64,000 bases of DNA from Paramecium sonneborni (GCA_905182985.1 CAJJDN010000121.1:128028-192027), one strand, 5' to 3'. Positions 35,645-48,064 are shown, counted from the first letter of the stretch. Translations and numbers: made by a program. Notes: a model not told the origin generated them from the letters alone.

Positions 35645-36658
35645 TCATTCACGTGACTTATAGAAATTATTTAATGCAAATAATCTAACTTATCCTAATG
35701 TAACAAACATACAAATGTTCCAGGTGATGATTCTACCTGCATTTGCTGAAAATCCATTGTATAGATTTAGCAATTTCTATTAATATAAAATATAAATTGT
35801 TACTTCATTTTTTATAATGTTCATAACAACAGTTAAAACACCAACATTTTAATTCATAACTCTAGTTTTAATTAAGTCTACTGGTTATCCAACAACTGCA
35901 GCTATAAAACCAGCACAAGCACTTGAAGCAAAATGACATGTTAATCCTTCATGAAATAATCCTGTTTTTATAAGAGATTCTTTAATGTGATCAAATGTAG
36001 CTAATTCAGCACAATTAATAACAGCATTTCTTATAATATTTGGAGTAACACCTCTCCAAAATCCATGCAATCTTAAATTTATTATATAATTATTACCCAT
36101 CTTATTTATAAATCTTTATGTATGCATCAGTTAAATTTTTATATCTACGTTATTCTATTGGTAGATTACCATCTACTTAGAATCTTACCTTTATTACATC
36201 AAATGGACTTGCTACTGATATACCAATTCCACCTGTTGCTAAACCAGCATAAATCTTTTTAGACAAGGGAGGATCTCCTTTGAAATCCTTTCCACAAAAG
36301 AAATCACGCATCTATTTATTCAATTTTTTATTCTTACAGGTTCATATAATCCTATACGAATTGATGCAAACACCAATTATCTCTGTATTCCTGCTGTTAA
36401 ACCTTTAAATAAACTAGAAACTCCTTCTTAACTGTATATTTAACGAGTTGTATGTAATAATCCATGATATTTATATTATCCTTTTGCATCTGGCTTTTGA
36501 ATCTAAAGACGAACTTTCTAAATTCAAATATCAATCATTTTATATACAGCTGTATCTATTGGAATTGTTAGAGCTTCTGCTACACTTCCTGCAATACCAC
36601 CTGAGATCATTTTAACCCAATCTGGCAAATCATTTATACTCTAATATTGTTTGCTCAT
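35645..36658 (-). CDS. Mitochondrial carrier family (SLC25), UCP/dicarboxylate-carrier-like
   Basis: 301 aa, the normal size, with three repeats each carrying the signature Px[DE]xx[KR]: PIDTAKVRLQ, PFDVIKVRFQ and PVDLIKTRVM. Four introns (30 nt at 36518-36547, 26 nt at 36312-36337, then 25 nt and 27 nt) restore these. The glycine-rich helices GGIAGSVAEALTIP and GGIGISVASPFDV are present. The last helix TWNICMFVTLGQVR resembles the WNVVMFVxYEQ of uncoupling proteins and dicarboxylate or 2-oxoglutarate carriers. Inner mitochondrial membrane transport is expected; the substrate cannot be told. Start ATG 36658. Confidence 0.9.
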
Positions 36659-37151
36659 ATTATTAATAAATACGTCAATTCATTCTCATACACTTATTAT
36701 TAATTCATATATATTATTTATATATCAAAAATATTATATAATTTTAAATATTAAACAATAATATTTCTATCTTTAGAATATTAAATTCTCTAGTATATAT
36801 ATTTTCTACTTCTACTCTTTTTTCAAACATTCCTGACTTCTATTCATAAACTCAATCAATTAAAATAAATATCCTTTTTGCAACTTTTTGATCTATTTTT
36901 GATAAAATTATATTAAAATTTTTATTTTTAAAGTAATTTATCGGAATACTATATAGCTTTGGTTCAATTAAATATTTTTAAATGATTTGAGTTAAAGCAT
37001 ACCTTAAATGTATAACCATCCATTAATCAAAAATAAAAAGTAATCTGAAAACTGAAAAGAATTTATGATGAATCAAGAAATTTTAGGATCAGAAAATATA
37101 TTTTATGAATATTAAAATGTAGTATGATAGTTATGTAATTAAAGTTAAAAC
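36659..37151. other. Intergenic, AT-rich
   Basis: About 490 bp between two genes on the minus strand. No convincing frame or RNA. Confidence 0.5.
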
Positions 37152-37796
37152 TCAAGAATCTAATTAATCATTGTAAGATTCATCAGATTGACTTGAAAAA
37201 CTATAATCCAGATTTCTTGAACTAGCTAAAAGATTTAAGGCAAATTTAGGTTCTACATCATCTTCCTAACTTTCTTATTGTTAATTTTATTTATGATTAA
37301 GTGTTTAAATTTATTCAATAAGATCAAGCGCAGGAATTTTATTTAGTAATTTAAGAGATGATTTATCTTAAGCATTTTAATGATCTAAAATATATTTTGA
37401 CTTTATATATATACTTTGTTAAAAATTGAATTATGATAGGATAATCGATTTCTTAGGCATAATTGTCGAGTGTCTACTTGGTATTACTTAGGGTTAAGTT
37501 TTTCTTTATTACTTATTGTCAATTAATTTAGTAGTATTTTTTAATGATTCTTAAGATAGATAACGAAACAAACGATTGTAAGTAGGATTTTTTAGATCTT
37601 AATATTGAAAGCCAGCTTGAATTAAAATTAATTTTAATGGCTCATTTATATCAGAATTAATTGATGTTATAGAATCCAACATTGAATGAGTATTATTTAT
37701 TTTGAATTTTTATAGCTTTCCATTTTAATTTGAAACACATCCTCCTTGGATAATGTGTTTAATTTTATATTAAGGCCAAAAATATTCGTAGTTCAT
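37152..37796 (-). CDS. Hypothetical protein, 204 aa
   Basis: Two exons joined across a 30-nt intron near 37390-37419. Start ATG 37796: MNYEYFWPQYKIKHIIQGG. The N-terminal half is well mixed (LKLILIQAGFQYQDLKNPTY) and the middle is basic with RKTQPQVIPSRHST. The C-terminal half is Gln/Asp/Ser-rich (EDDVEPKFALNLLASSRN, then SSQSDESYNDQLDS). Probably partly disordered. No domain recognised. Confidence 0.6.
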
Positions 37797-37981
37797 TAAA
37801 ATTATAAATGGCAAAAGGTGGTATTCAATAAAAAAATAAGGTTATCTAATTTTTAATATTATTGGTGTAATAATATAAAATTTTATATATGTTCCGTTTT
37901 TTATTTATTATATTATGGATAGGATAAAGTGAGGATATTTAAAAGGCAACAAAAGAGGTTTACTTTTAAGGAAATGTAATT

Positions 37982-39529
37982 ATGGATGATGCTTTTATAA
38001 ATGATGGTTTATATTAATAGGAATTAATATTGTAAGGAGGAAGATTATTATTTGAATAAAATCCATTATTTGAGTAAATGTTAACAATGGTAGAGACAAT
38101 AGGAGATGGCTCAAAGGATTAAATACTTCTTTTAATGAATGAAGTAGAAAATAAAATACCTGATAATGCTGAATTATAATCAACGATTAGAGATATAAAA
38201 GTATAAGAATTGAATCAAATACCATAAATAGAATAAATTTTAACTGATGAACCTGAATGGCTAAGATAATTTGAACTTTTTTTAGGTGCATTAACAGTTT
38301 TCATTGCATTTGTTTTCCTTTTAAATGCTGAATCAAGGAAATATAAGCATCATATGATTTTAAAAGATGTAGTTGAATTAAAAAATGAAAATTAATTAAT
38401 AATCTTACAAGGATCAACATTAGTAACTGAAGAATATTTGATTGATATATTAACAGGGATAAAAGTTGTAAATGCAATTAGATTTTATAGAAAAGTGGAA
38501 GAATTAATAATTAATAATTAAGGAGATAGAATATGGATAGAAAGAGAAAGTGAAATATAATGGTATGATGATGAAGATAATGAAGTATAATAATCAGAAT
38601 GGAAATCATAAATCTAAAATAATCAATGTTTTTTATTAGATTATTAATTGAATGATAAATAAATTGAATAGTTAAAAAATTGGTAAAAACTTAAACTAAA
38701 TCCTTATTATTATCCTGAATATTAAATAGATTAAAATAATATATATTTAAATGGAAATACAACCTTAAGAGTTTCTTATTGGTATATTCCATCATAATTA
38801 CTTACTGTGGTATGTAAATCAGATGGAATAAAATTAAATGAAATCGAGATTCATCTACAAATGCTTGAATCTAGTTAAGGATTTAGTGCAAGTTCAATTA
38901 GAAAAGTATAAAATTTACATATTAAGGATTGTTAAGAATTGGTATGTTAGAAAGTCAATTAATGGATTATATGGAATGAATGGTCATCTGATGATCAAAG
39001 TATTGATTTTGTAGAAGAGGGTCTAATTTCATTGGAAGATATTTTTAAATCTAAATTAACATTCAAATAAAGAAACATAATTAAAATTAGAGTTCTAGCA
39101 TTTATTTTAATGTTTTTAGGTATTTGGATGTTCTTTCTACCTATTTATTAAGTAAAATATATTTTAATATAAATATAGGTTTTATCTTTATTTCCAATTT
39201 TTGGATAATCAGATATTGGACCTTATTTAGGTGCAATCGTAGGGTTTATCTTTGCTAGTGTATTTTGGTTGATTATTGTTGGAATATCATATTGGTATAA
39301 TATTTTCTAATTTAGACAAGCTTCTATAATAAAAAAGTAGGATTAACTCTCATTTTTGTTGGAATTTCTATATGCATGGTACTTATTATTTGTACCCATT
39401 TTGATTACTAGATTCAATCTAAATCATTTTTAGAAATTTAGTAAAGATGGTTTTCATGAAATCATAAAAAATATTCAACATTATTTATTCGTTTTTGACA
39501 TAAATAAATCATACGAATTTTAATTATGA
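37982..39529 (+). CDS. TMEM43-like membrane protein
   Basis: 515 aa, single exon, about a hundred residues longer than typical TMEM43. TMEM43 (LUMA) is an inner nuclear membrane/ER protein with a large lumenal part. One span lies at LFLGALTVFIAFVFLLNAES; C-terminal spans lie at VLAFILMFLGIWMFFLPIY, LGAIVGFIFASVFWLIIVG and FLYAWYLLFVPILITRF. Between them, FYRKVEELIINN, IWIERESEIQW and YNL-like NGNTTLRVSYWYIPS resemble the family's Exxx(E)W and IRVLxWxxMFxGL signatures. Start ATG 37982 is preceded by AT-rich leader. Family call is by pattern; divergence is high. Confidence 0.6.
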
Positions 39530-39626
39530 TAAAATGCAATTTGATTATTCATTCTGTGTTAATAATTAAACTTACTCTTTTATTCTTCAATAAAGTTTTT
39601 TTGATTACTTTATTATCTTTAATTTA

Positions 39627-40046
39627 ATGTCAAGTGATTTAGACATAGAAATTTAATCGAATTTTGTTTCATTATATGAAAATTATGAAAAGCTAAGTAT
39701 ATTGGATATAAAAACCAAAGCAGATGTTGAAAAAGCAACAAATACACCTAAAATTTAAATAATTTAATAAGATCCTTTTCTAGATTAAGAGATTGGTTCA
39801 GCTTTGAGATTAAAATAACGTGACATTAAAACAGTTTAAAAAGAATCAAAATTTTGTCGATAAAGAGTAACATCTATAAATAAAAATACAAGTTAATTGA
39901 ATATATCAAAGGAATCAATTGAGAGAAAAGGAATTTTAAAGAAACGAGACTCATAACAAAGTTCCAGTTCTGATGAAAAAATAACTCCAAAACATGTGAA
40001 ATTTAATTCTGAATCTTGTTAATTTGTACATATGGCATTAAAATGA
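39627..40046 (+). CDS. Small protein with PP1-docking motifs (SILK + RVxF)
   Basis: Single exon, 139 aa. Polar and probably disordered. It contains SIERKGILKKRDSQQ, with GILK fitting [GS]IL[RK]. About 20 residues later TPKHVKFNSES holds KHVKF, fitting the RVxF consensus. Between them lies an acidic/Ser stretch (SSSSDEK) that could be phosphorylated. The motif pair in this order is that of PP1 regulators. It shares no other obvious sequence with the gene at 14882. PP1 binding is inferred. Confidence 0.7.
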
Positions 40047-40108
40047 ATTATAACTTTAACAATTATTTCTATATATTTATATATATAATATTAGCTATAT
40101 ATTTTAAA

Positions 40109-40830
40109 TCATATGGCTATTCTATAGGTGACATATAACCCAGCTGTTTCACTTTTTCTTATAATTTTGACAACATCTCCATGATGAAGACCTAAAAACT
40201 TTGCAATTGGATCACTTTATAAAATTCTTGGTAATTAATTATCTACTAAACCATATTTTCTTTATAATAACTAAAAATTAAATAATTGTATTACTTCTTT
40301 TTCTTTTTCATTTAATATTATATGTTAAGGTACTAGTTCATGTTTTGTTACATCATAAACTAAATCATCTTCTCCAAATAATTCAAATGAATAAGTTTGA
40401 ATGGAATTAACTTAATCGATAAATAATCTTGCTTTTTTATCTACAATTTATGGTTTTGTAGCAAATGGATCAGTAGGGAAAACCATTATAAGTCTCTTAA
40501 TTTAATGATTTGTAAAATCAACTATAATTTTTTTTGCATCATCCAAAGTTAGAGCTGCTTATTTAGTGTAAAATATTATAAGCAATTTATCTGTTTCATC
40601 TTCTCTCTAATATATGATAATTTCATTTTTACTTTGAAGCATATTATTCTATTTGGTAAAGCATCTGTTCGATATTTGGCTTCAAATTATTCCCAGGACT
40701 CATCTTCATCAAGAATCTTTGTTGGTTCAATGAAACCTCTTTATCGAATCATTGAAGCTAAAGTTTAAAACACTTTGTATTTCTTTTTTATAGAAGCCTT
40801 TTCTTCAGGTCTGTATTCTTCTTCAATCAT
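40109..40830 (-). CDS. RNA polymerase subunit RPB5 (RPABC1)
   Basis: 231 aa after a 26-nt intron (40607-40632). RPB5 is shared by RNA polymerases I, II and III. The N-terminal jaw domain reads KVFQTLASMIRQRGFIEP and [12 protein letters not shown], then [10 protein letters not shown]. The C-terminal assembly domain is strongly conserved: [52 protein letters not shown]. Start ATG 40830; stop TGA 40109-40111. Confidence 0.95.
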
Positions 40831-41065
40831 TAATTAAATTTATGTACCAAATTAATTTAGAGATAATTTAAACAAGCATTAAATATATTTCATATTTTAT
40901 TCAAAATAATATAAATGAAAAAATCATATATTTTGAATCATAAAATCATACATATATTATCATACAAAAATCATTTTTAATTATCTATTTTCTTATTTAC
41001 TCAGATATAATTAATGATAATCATATAAATTAATTGTGTATTTATTACAATCTTCACTGTCAATT

Positions 41066-41640
41066 TCATCCATTATTTTAAAAGTAAATATAATTGGAAT
41101 ATTTCAATAACAACAGAACAATTATGAATAACTTTTTTTGGAGGAGATTATGTATCAAATTCTTAATGATTTTCTTAGTCTCTTTCTCACCATGAGACAT
41201 TATAATTACAAATAATATAACATGGCCTCGAAATCTTCAATCTCCTGTATCTGTAATTAAATAATTATTATGCTTTATTAAAAATTCATTTGAATTCTCA
41301 TAAACCATCTGATAATATAATAACATGAATATATTTATTTAAAGAGCAGTTTTAGAAATACCTCAAAACCAAAAATATTTGAAACTATTTCGCCTATCTA
41401 TCATACATTACTATATTTATCACATATGTCTTTCTTTTATTTTACACTAAATTACAATTAAAAATTTAAAATTTCTCATTTTATTTTAGTCTAAATACTT
41501 TTCACTTTTATTATTAATTTTTTCTAAAATCAATCTAATTACAAATAGATTCTGATTATATTAAGTTTAAAAATATTTGATTTAAACTATTAAGATCTTT
41601 TTTTTGTTCTATTGAGGAGCTGAAAATAAAAAATAATGAT
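41066..41640 (-). pseudogene. Broken caspase-like (C14) gene remnant
   Basis: Blocks of a caspase p20-type fold lie in the right order on the minus strand: KKKILIVQIKYFQTQYN (first strand), then IGEIVSNIFGFEVF (the GFEV block), then GHVILFVIIMSHGEKE (strand with the catalytic His motif SHG), then QKKLFIIVLLLLKY. The frame between them carries in-frame TGA codons (before QIGEIV and before RFRGHV). I could not remove these with consensus introns. The catalytic Cys block (QACRG) is not seen, and the 5' end is missing or displaced by the divergent gene at 41648. A last frame ends at TGA 41066-41068. It is probably a decaying gene copy; introns I failed to see are the alternative. Confidence 0.5.
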
Positions 41641-41647
41641 CTTAATA

Positions 41648-42308
41648 ATGATAAAAAGCCGAATTTTAAACAATAATAAAGTTCAGTCTAATTAAAGTAA
41701 ATTCTTCAAAAAAAAATCAAGAAACCTTTAATCAATCTAAAAGTTATAATAATTAATATAATTATACCAACTTTATATCTACTCTATAATAATAACAAAT
41801 GCATTTAAAACATGAATTTGAAAATAGGTAAAAACTACCTAATTCAAATACAACTTAAACTGAATTTTTCGAAAGTATCTATCAATGTGATATTCATGTT
41901 TTCAAACCCTAAGTAACCAAAATCTAGACTTAATTCATCAATACTTAATTCAAAATACCAATAAAATAATTATTTATGAAAGTAATATTAGTTAAGTTAA
42001 TTTAATAATAAATAAATAAGGCATATTTGACAATTAAAGAATCTCATTTTCCATATTGTTGTAGTAAAAATAATATAATTATAACTAAATAGTTCAAACT
42101 ATCATATTAATTTTAAATTTTTAATATTGATTAACTATAATTTGATGAATTTTATATATATTAGATTTATGGGATAATTATTAGGAATTAGAAATAAATG
42201 CTATTAAAAATTTCACACATATTTGATTGTTATTTGCATTAAGAGTTTTTTTTTATGTTATATAAAATTGATAAAAATTTGATGAAAAAAATAGAAAATT
42301 AGAAATGA
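41648..42308 (+). CDS. Hypothetical protein, about 211 aa
   Basis: ATG 41648 opens MIKSRILNNNKVQSNQ; a 25-nt intron (41697-41721) leads into TFNQSKSYNNQYNYTNF and a well-formed stretch FFESIYQCDIHVFKPQVT. The frame stays open to TGA 42306-42308. After about 41980 the sequence becomes more AT-rich and may include further introns or an earlier true end. No domain recognised. Its start is only a few bases from the caspase-like remnant on the other strand. Confidence 0.5.
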
Positions 42309-42353
42309 AGCAAAATGATGAATTTTATTAAATAATTTTTATTTTATATATTA

Positions 42354-42595
42354 ATGGGAATTTGCAAAGGAAAACCAAAATAAAATGGAGGAAATTTTTC
42401 CTCTAACCCTTTGAATAAGGAAACTGATATGATTGATGAAAATTTAAAGAGAATAAAAAAATAATTTGATGATTTAACTTTATTATTAGAGTGTGTAAGA
42501 TAATTTTATAATTTTAGATGAGCTAAGAGTTCAAAGCTATAACTGATAGCATAATAAAATTACAGATGTCATAATAACAACAAAATGAAAAATGA
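42354..42595 (+). CDS. Very small protein with candidate N-myristoylation site, 72 aa
   Basis: ATG 42354 opens MGICKGKPKQNGGNFSSN; a 23-nt intron (42495-42517, phase 0) is removed and the frame ends at TGA 42593-42595. Gly2 with Cys4 and following Lys is a good dual-acylation plus basic membrane anchor. The rest is a short amphipathic helix region (LKRIKKQFDDLTLLLEC, then MSQEFKAITDSIIKLQMSQ). Could regulate or tether a membrane partner. No family known. Confidence 0.55.
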
Positions 42596-42667
42596 ATTAT
42601 GAAATATTCATATGGAACTAAAGATTATTATATAATATATAATTTAATGTAATTAAGGATTAAGATA

Positions 42668-45600
42668 ATGTTGATGATAGTGTTTTTATCACTTTACTAT
42701 TTTCTCTTTAGTCTAGTTTTATTATTAGGTTAATATTTTGATGAAGAACTTAGAATAGAGAGTGAAAAGCTATCGTAAGGAATTTATAATGAAACATCTT
42801 TGGTAAAAAGTCAATAATTTAAGATTAGAGTAAAATAAGATTTGCTCGCTTTTATTATGGGAGATCGAATAGGCCGAATATAAATTCATTTTATGCTATT
42901 TCACATATAATAAATTACTTAGAAGATTATTAATAATTAGATGATGAGAGTTTAAATGAAATAGATTGGAATTTTAAAGATGTAACTAGTTTGAAAGCAT
43001 TATAACAAAATTATCCAGATTAATATAAACTATTAAAATATTATTCTCCTTTATCGAAATTGATTGGAATTTATGCAAAAAATAAAGTATTTGATCATTT
43101 TCATTTTTTATGTTAAAATGGTTTAGGATTTTCATTTTATAGTAGTGGTGTAGATACTACTAAAGAGAATTGGTCTAAAGATTCAATATAATATTGTAAG
43201 GCATATAATGATTGTTCTGACTTTATAAATTAATTGTCATCACAAATTGCATATCCTAAATTAGACATAAATTATGAAGTTTGGAGAATGAGAGCTGGAA
43301 AGATAGGTATTGAATGTGAGTTACATGTTGAGAAGAAAAGTCAACTTGCTATAATAAATACAAGTAGTCCAATAATTTATTCATTTCTTACAAATGGGAA
43401 CATTAATACAATTTCTCATGGAGAACTTGTTGATAGTACTCTTGAGGAAGCATTCTAACTTTGGCCTAATCAAACAAACGATTTTATAAATGAAATATAT
43501 ACATTAGTTACAGTTCCTATTGAATAGAGATAATGGAGAATGTTATATAATGGAAAAGGAGAGGAACGAATTGTCTTTTTTTCATCATATCATTTTCTTA
43601 ATCCTAACTATCCTAATATTACTTTAACAAAAGAATTAATAACTAATTGTTCTATGATTTATCTTTAATCTATGTCATTATCTTATTATCTATAATTGGC
43701 AGGTTAAAATGTAGAAGCAACTACTGTCTTAATTAATGAGATTATTATTGCTTGTGCTCTACATATGGTTCTTATTTTATATTTCTGGAGGAAAGGTGTT
43801 GTTATTGCACTTTCACTAGAAGCACCTATTAATGAATTGATTAATCTTTTAAGAGTAGATATGAAATATCTTGAAGTCTAAGATTTTAATTTAGAAGGTT
43901 ATCAGCATTTCTTTAATAATAAAGAAATCACTAAATCTTATGAAGTCATTATCAATTATTTAAATAGCATTAAATATTAAAATAATAAATTATTGTAAGG
44001 ATCTAAAGATATGGATGAAGCTGAAGCTTTAATTATTTTAAGTATGTCCAAAAGATTCTATAAAAAATAAAATAATAATGCTGCTGTTGGAATTTGTGCA
44101 AATAATATTGCTAAAATTCATATGAGAAATTAACGATATCTTGAGGCTATGAATGAGTAAGAGGAATCTGTTCTCATTGCTAATTAAGATTTACAAAGTC
44201 TAAAAGAAATGGAATAATATGCAAACTAAGCAGCATAACTCTAAGATGACTAATAAATTGTTAAATTGTATCTTAGATTAAAAAATAATGTTTTATAGAA
44301 ATTCTAAAGACAAGAAGAGAAATAAATGAAAGATGTGATAAAAAATTTGGAAAGCAAAACAAAAGTAATATAAAATTCTCAAAATTGTATTGTTAGAAGA
44401 CCAACTACTTAAAAAATGAAAAATTAAAATGAAATTGCTTAATTAAAAAGTTCAATTGAATCTGAAGTACATCTATAACGCTAATCAACACCTAGATAAA
44501 CTACTACTAATTGGTTAAGAAATCCTTAATAAGAAGAAAAAAATCCCATAAGAGAAGAAAATTCTGATTTATAAAGTGAGAGAATAGACAATTTAGGAAC
44601 TCCAAAAAAATCTAGTCCTAACTCTAAAGTCTAAAATTATGAAGGCAACTCGAAATAATAAGTAATAATTGAACATAAAATTGCTTTTCGAAAATATTAA
44701 TTAGCATGTATACTATATAATTATAGTATGACAAAATCCTAATCAACTTTTTTAAATGAAAGTGTTAAATAATTCAACGATATTATGGAGGATTTATAGA
44801 TTCTTCCTGATTCATTTTCTACCTAATATATGAAAATAAATATTTTAACAAAAAAAGCTTTTTGTTTTGCCAGGGCTGGAATTTTCGATAAAGCAAAACA
44901 TGAATTCGAAGAAGCAGAAGCAAAATTTAAAATTTTAGAAGCAAATAAAACTGAAATAAAATAACTTGATATTTCTGATTTTGTAGATATTTTTCGAGAA
45001 ATTCCATTAGAGATTGTAAGAGAAAAATTAACAGGCTTAGAAGTAATAAATTTATATAAATATAGGCATCATTATTAATGATTTAAGGAAAATATGTTGA
45101 AGCTTGTTATAAATTTATATCTATTTTACAAGCAGAGGGACATTATGATCCAGGATTTTAGAAATTTGTTTTAAAAACATTAACAAAAATATTTAAAAAA
45201 TGCAAAGTAGATCATAATTGTTTAATAAAATTTTCTTAATAAAATTAATTGAAAAGACTTGAATTGATATTTCTACTTGATTATTCTTCAGAAATGACAA
45301 ATGAATAATTTACATTATCTCATCATATGTGTCATAATGTTGTATAATCATTAAATGATGATTCTTTTGTTGGATTATATGCTTTCAATGAATCTTTACA
45401 TGAGATTTTCCCTTTATAATTGAAAGGAACCTACAAAAAGCTTTTAGAATCGACAATAGAAAAAGTATTAATTAAACCTGGAGGTTAAGGTAATATATTT
45501 TCAGCTCTAGAAATTACAATTGCATCTTTATTCGAAAAGGATAAACCTGAATAAAGCAAATAATTATCATTACATTTAAAGTCTAATTAAATTAAATAGC

Positions 45601-46099
45601 AAATAGAATAAGAAGAGTTTAGATGCTCTGATCTTGAGTTTAGATGTAAAACTAGTTCTCCAAAAGTAGGAATAGCATTTTCTGGTGGATTTACTTAAGT
45701 TATTAAACAATATGAAGAACAATAATTTGATAATGTCAGTATTGATTAAAATATGGTATATCATCATTATATTCTTTATAGAATTATAAAATTGATATCG
45801 AAAATATTGAAGAAGAAAAAGATGAACATACCGTTAGATATGTTTGTATCTTTAGTGAAGGAGTACATAATTATAATTAAATGTCTATCGATAGATTAAA
45901 AAGCTTAATAGAAAAAAAAAATATCCATTTATTAGTTTTTAATATAGCAAATTAAAATATGAACATGCTTTATCTCAAATAATTATCTTAAGTCTCTTCA
46001 GAAAGTAAATTTTTTACTAATGAAACAGAAATTAAAGATTTTTTTTCAAAACTTAGAACTAATGATTTTACAAAAAGAGTTTATTTAGAATTCTTCTGA
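42668..46099 (+). CDS. Large membrane protein with extracellular domain, helical repeats and C-terminal VWA-like domain
   Basis: 1,118 aa with introns of 26 nt (42803-42828), 23 nt (near 45042) and 26 nt (near 45753); exon lengths fit exactly. ATG 42668 gives a signal anchor (MLMIVFLSLYYFLFSLVLLL). About 330 residues follow that may lie outside, with a Cache-like feel (YEVWRMRAGKIGIECELH). A second span follows (IIIACALHMVLILYFW). The inner part has helical, TPR-like repeats (AAVGICANNIAKIHMRNQRY, then AFCFARAGIFDKAKHEFEEA) and a polar Pro/Ser/Gln linker. The C-terminal domain begins LELIFLLDYSSEMTNEQF, a VWA pattern with DxSxS changed to DYSSEM, and includes FVGLYAFNESLHEIFPL. It looks like a receptor or adhesion protein; ligand unknown. 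Confidence 0.72.
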
Positions 46100-46326
46100 T
46101 ATTTATTACTATTAATATCATTATTTACAGATATATATATCAAGATTTTATTAACTTTTTTTGTATTGAAGATTTATAATTTAATATTTGAAATGGATGG
46201 ATATTCTTTATCTATATTTAAGTTAAGATTATTGCATTTTGAGACATAGATATTTAATAAGTAAATAATATAAATATCTTATGTTGTTACTTAAATGATT
46301 AAAATATGAAAGATATCTACTCATTG

Positions 46327-47081
46327 TCATTATTATTGAAATAATATCATATACTTTTGAAGAATCATTTATTTAGTTTAATGCAAATGATTTTCTATTA
46401 AAGATATATGCTATCTAAGTTCTTATATTTTGATAGCATTATCTATATTTTGATTTCTAAAATATTAATAGTGAATTACTATTGTAATTATTAAATTTTT
46501 AAGATTATTTCAGCAATACTATCTCCTTAAAGATCAGTATTTTTACTACAAATTTTAAGTTTTTTTAACAGATGATGTTTGACTTAATTTACAGTAGAAC
46601 CTGGAATTTATTAAGCAATATCTGTAAAACTAGTTCCTTTTCTTGATTATTCTATAATGAATGCTTCTTCAGATATTGTGAACCGTTATTTAGCTGGTAT
46701 ATAATATATATGTATACTTGATCTACAAGACCGTGGTTTTAATTTTTTTTTATCCTTTCTTTTTGTTTAACAATCTGAACACTATGAACAACTGGCCTCT
46801 ACATCATAATTATCTTCCAATTCAAATTGCTACTATTTTTTAATCAATTCTTCAGAAATGACTTACTCTGATTTTTCATTTCTTAATTATTATCTTTCAC
46901 TATATGGAAACAGATATTATTCGGTTTTTTTGGCAGATAATTCAAATATAGATTCTTCTTCTAAGATATTTGAACCAACATTTGTAGAAATATCTTAATC
47001 TTATTTAGGTGACGGAATGAATTATTATTTCCAAAATATTGTCGCTTAATTACAAATTTTTTCAAGACCATTTCGATTCAT
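46327..47081 (-). CDS. SANT/Myb-like DNA-binding protein
   Basis: 243 aa. A 23-nt intron near 46470-46492 restores the C-terminus (NQNIDNAIKIQELRQHIS). Residues around 140-185 read RFTISEEAFIIEQSRKG then FTDIAQQIPGSTVNQVKHH, a single Myb/SANT-type repeat with the last helix (NQVKHHLL) placed to touch DNA. Before it is a Cys cluster CSQCSDC in a basic region (KRKDKKKLKPRSCRSS), which may bind metal or serve as nuclear signal. After it is a predicted coiled coil. Probably a nuclear regulator. Start ATG 47081. Confidence 0.65.
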
Positions 47082-47132
47082 TAGATTTAATAATTAAAAA
47101 TGAAAAATGAAAAAAAAATGAATAAATAAACT

Positions 47133-48064
47133 TCAAATTTTTCTTTTTATTTGGATGCCATTTATTTGATTTGATTATTTACTAATCTTTCCTAAATATT
47201 ATATTTCCTATTACAAAATTGGTTCTGAATTTTTCCATTTTTCAATCTCTTTTTCACATGCATTAACTTCATTTAATTAAATATAAGTATCCTCCATTTT
47301 TTCTATTAACATTTTTAGTAAATCATTATCAATTACAATTTTTGATAAGTTTTTCTCACTTAAATCAATATCACACTCCTTATTATAAAGTTATTAATAA
47401 CAATAACGAAAAGATTACCCTAAATGATTTAAACTTAATTTTTCACATCCATTTTCATTTTATAACAAAATTGCATTTCCAATTTTAAAATGAACCGCAC
47501 TAAGTTCTTTATAATTATAAGAATTTTTCAAAATATCCAATGCTGCATTAAAATTTAATAGACCATCCTTATAATCTTCCCTCCAAGTTTAAAGATCTCC
47601 TATTCTTATCAATATCAAACTCATTTCTAATTCTGTTTCATTGATTTTAGATCTAATTTCTAAGAATATCTATAATATATACATTGTAGCTACTCCTATA
47701 ATTTATACATCTCAATATTTTGCTTATCAAGTCTATTACGTATAATTGTCTTTGCTGCTTCTAAATTCTCAAAAGCCAATTAAGTATTCTTTAATTCTCT
47801 ATCATTTCTTGAAATCTCTACACAATTTAATGAATTTTCAACAGAATCTTGAGATTATTCTAATATTTAAACTAATATGCTTCCATATTCAAAATAAAAT
47901 TAAGCCATATTATTATCTAATTAATCTTGATAATATTGGGCTGCTTTTTCAATTAATTTAACCATTTTATCTTCCAATTCTTTCAAATCTATACTTTCAT
48001 TTTTTAAGCATCTTATCGCATCAAGTTCTTTTATCAAAGATTTTTCTTTTTTTTTCGATTTCAT
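47133..48064 (-). CDS. NASP/Sim3-like histone chaperone (SHNi-TPR)
   Basis: 302 aa with one 23-nt intron near 47650-47672. TPR-like helices with the interrupted pattern of NASP/Hif1: MAQFYFEYGSILVQILEQ, then LIRIGDLQTWREDYKDGLLN, then LSAVHFKIGNAILLQ. The block around GDLQTWREDY..AL..L and the following [RK]ELSAxHFxIG unit resembles the family's third TPR and SHNi motif. NASP proteins carry H3-H4. The acidic insert typical of animal NASP is not obvious. Another TPR protein is a fair alternative. Ends before TGA 47133-47135. Confidence 0.5.

Noticed and set aside
40680..40720. Frameshift in the RPB5 gene
   Set aside because: An apparent one-base shift disappears once the 26-nt intron at 40607-40632 is removed.
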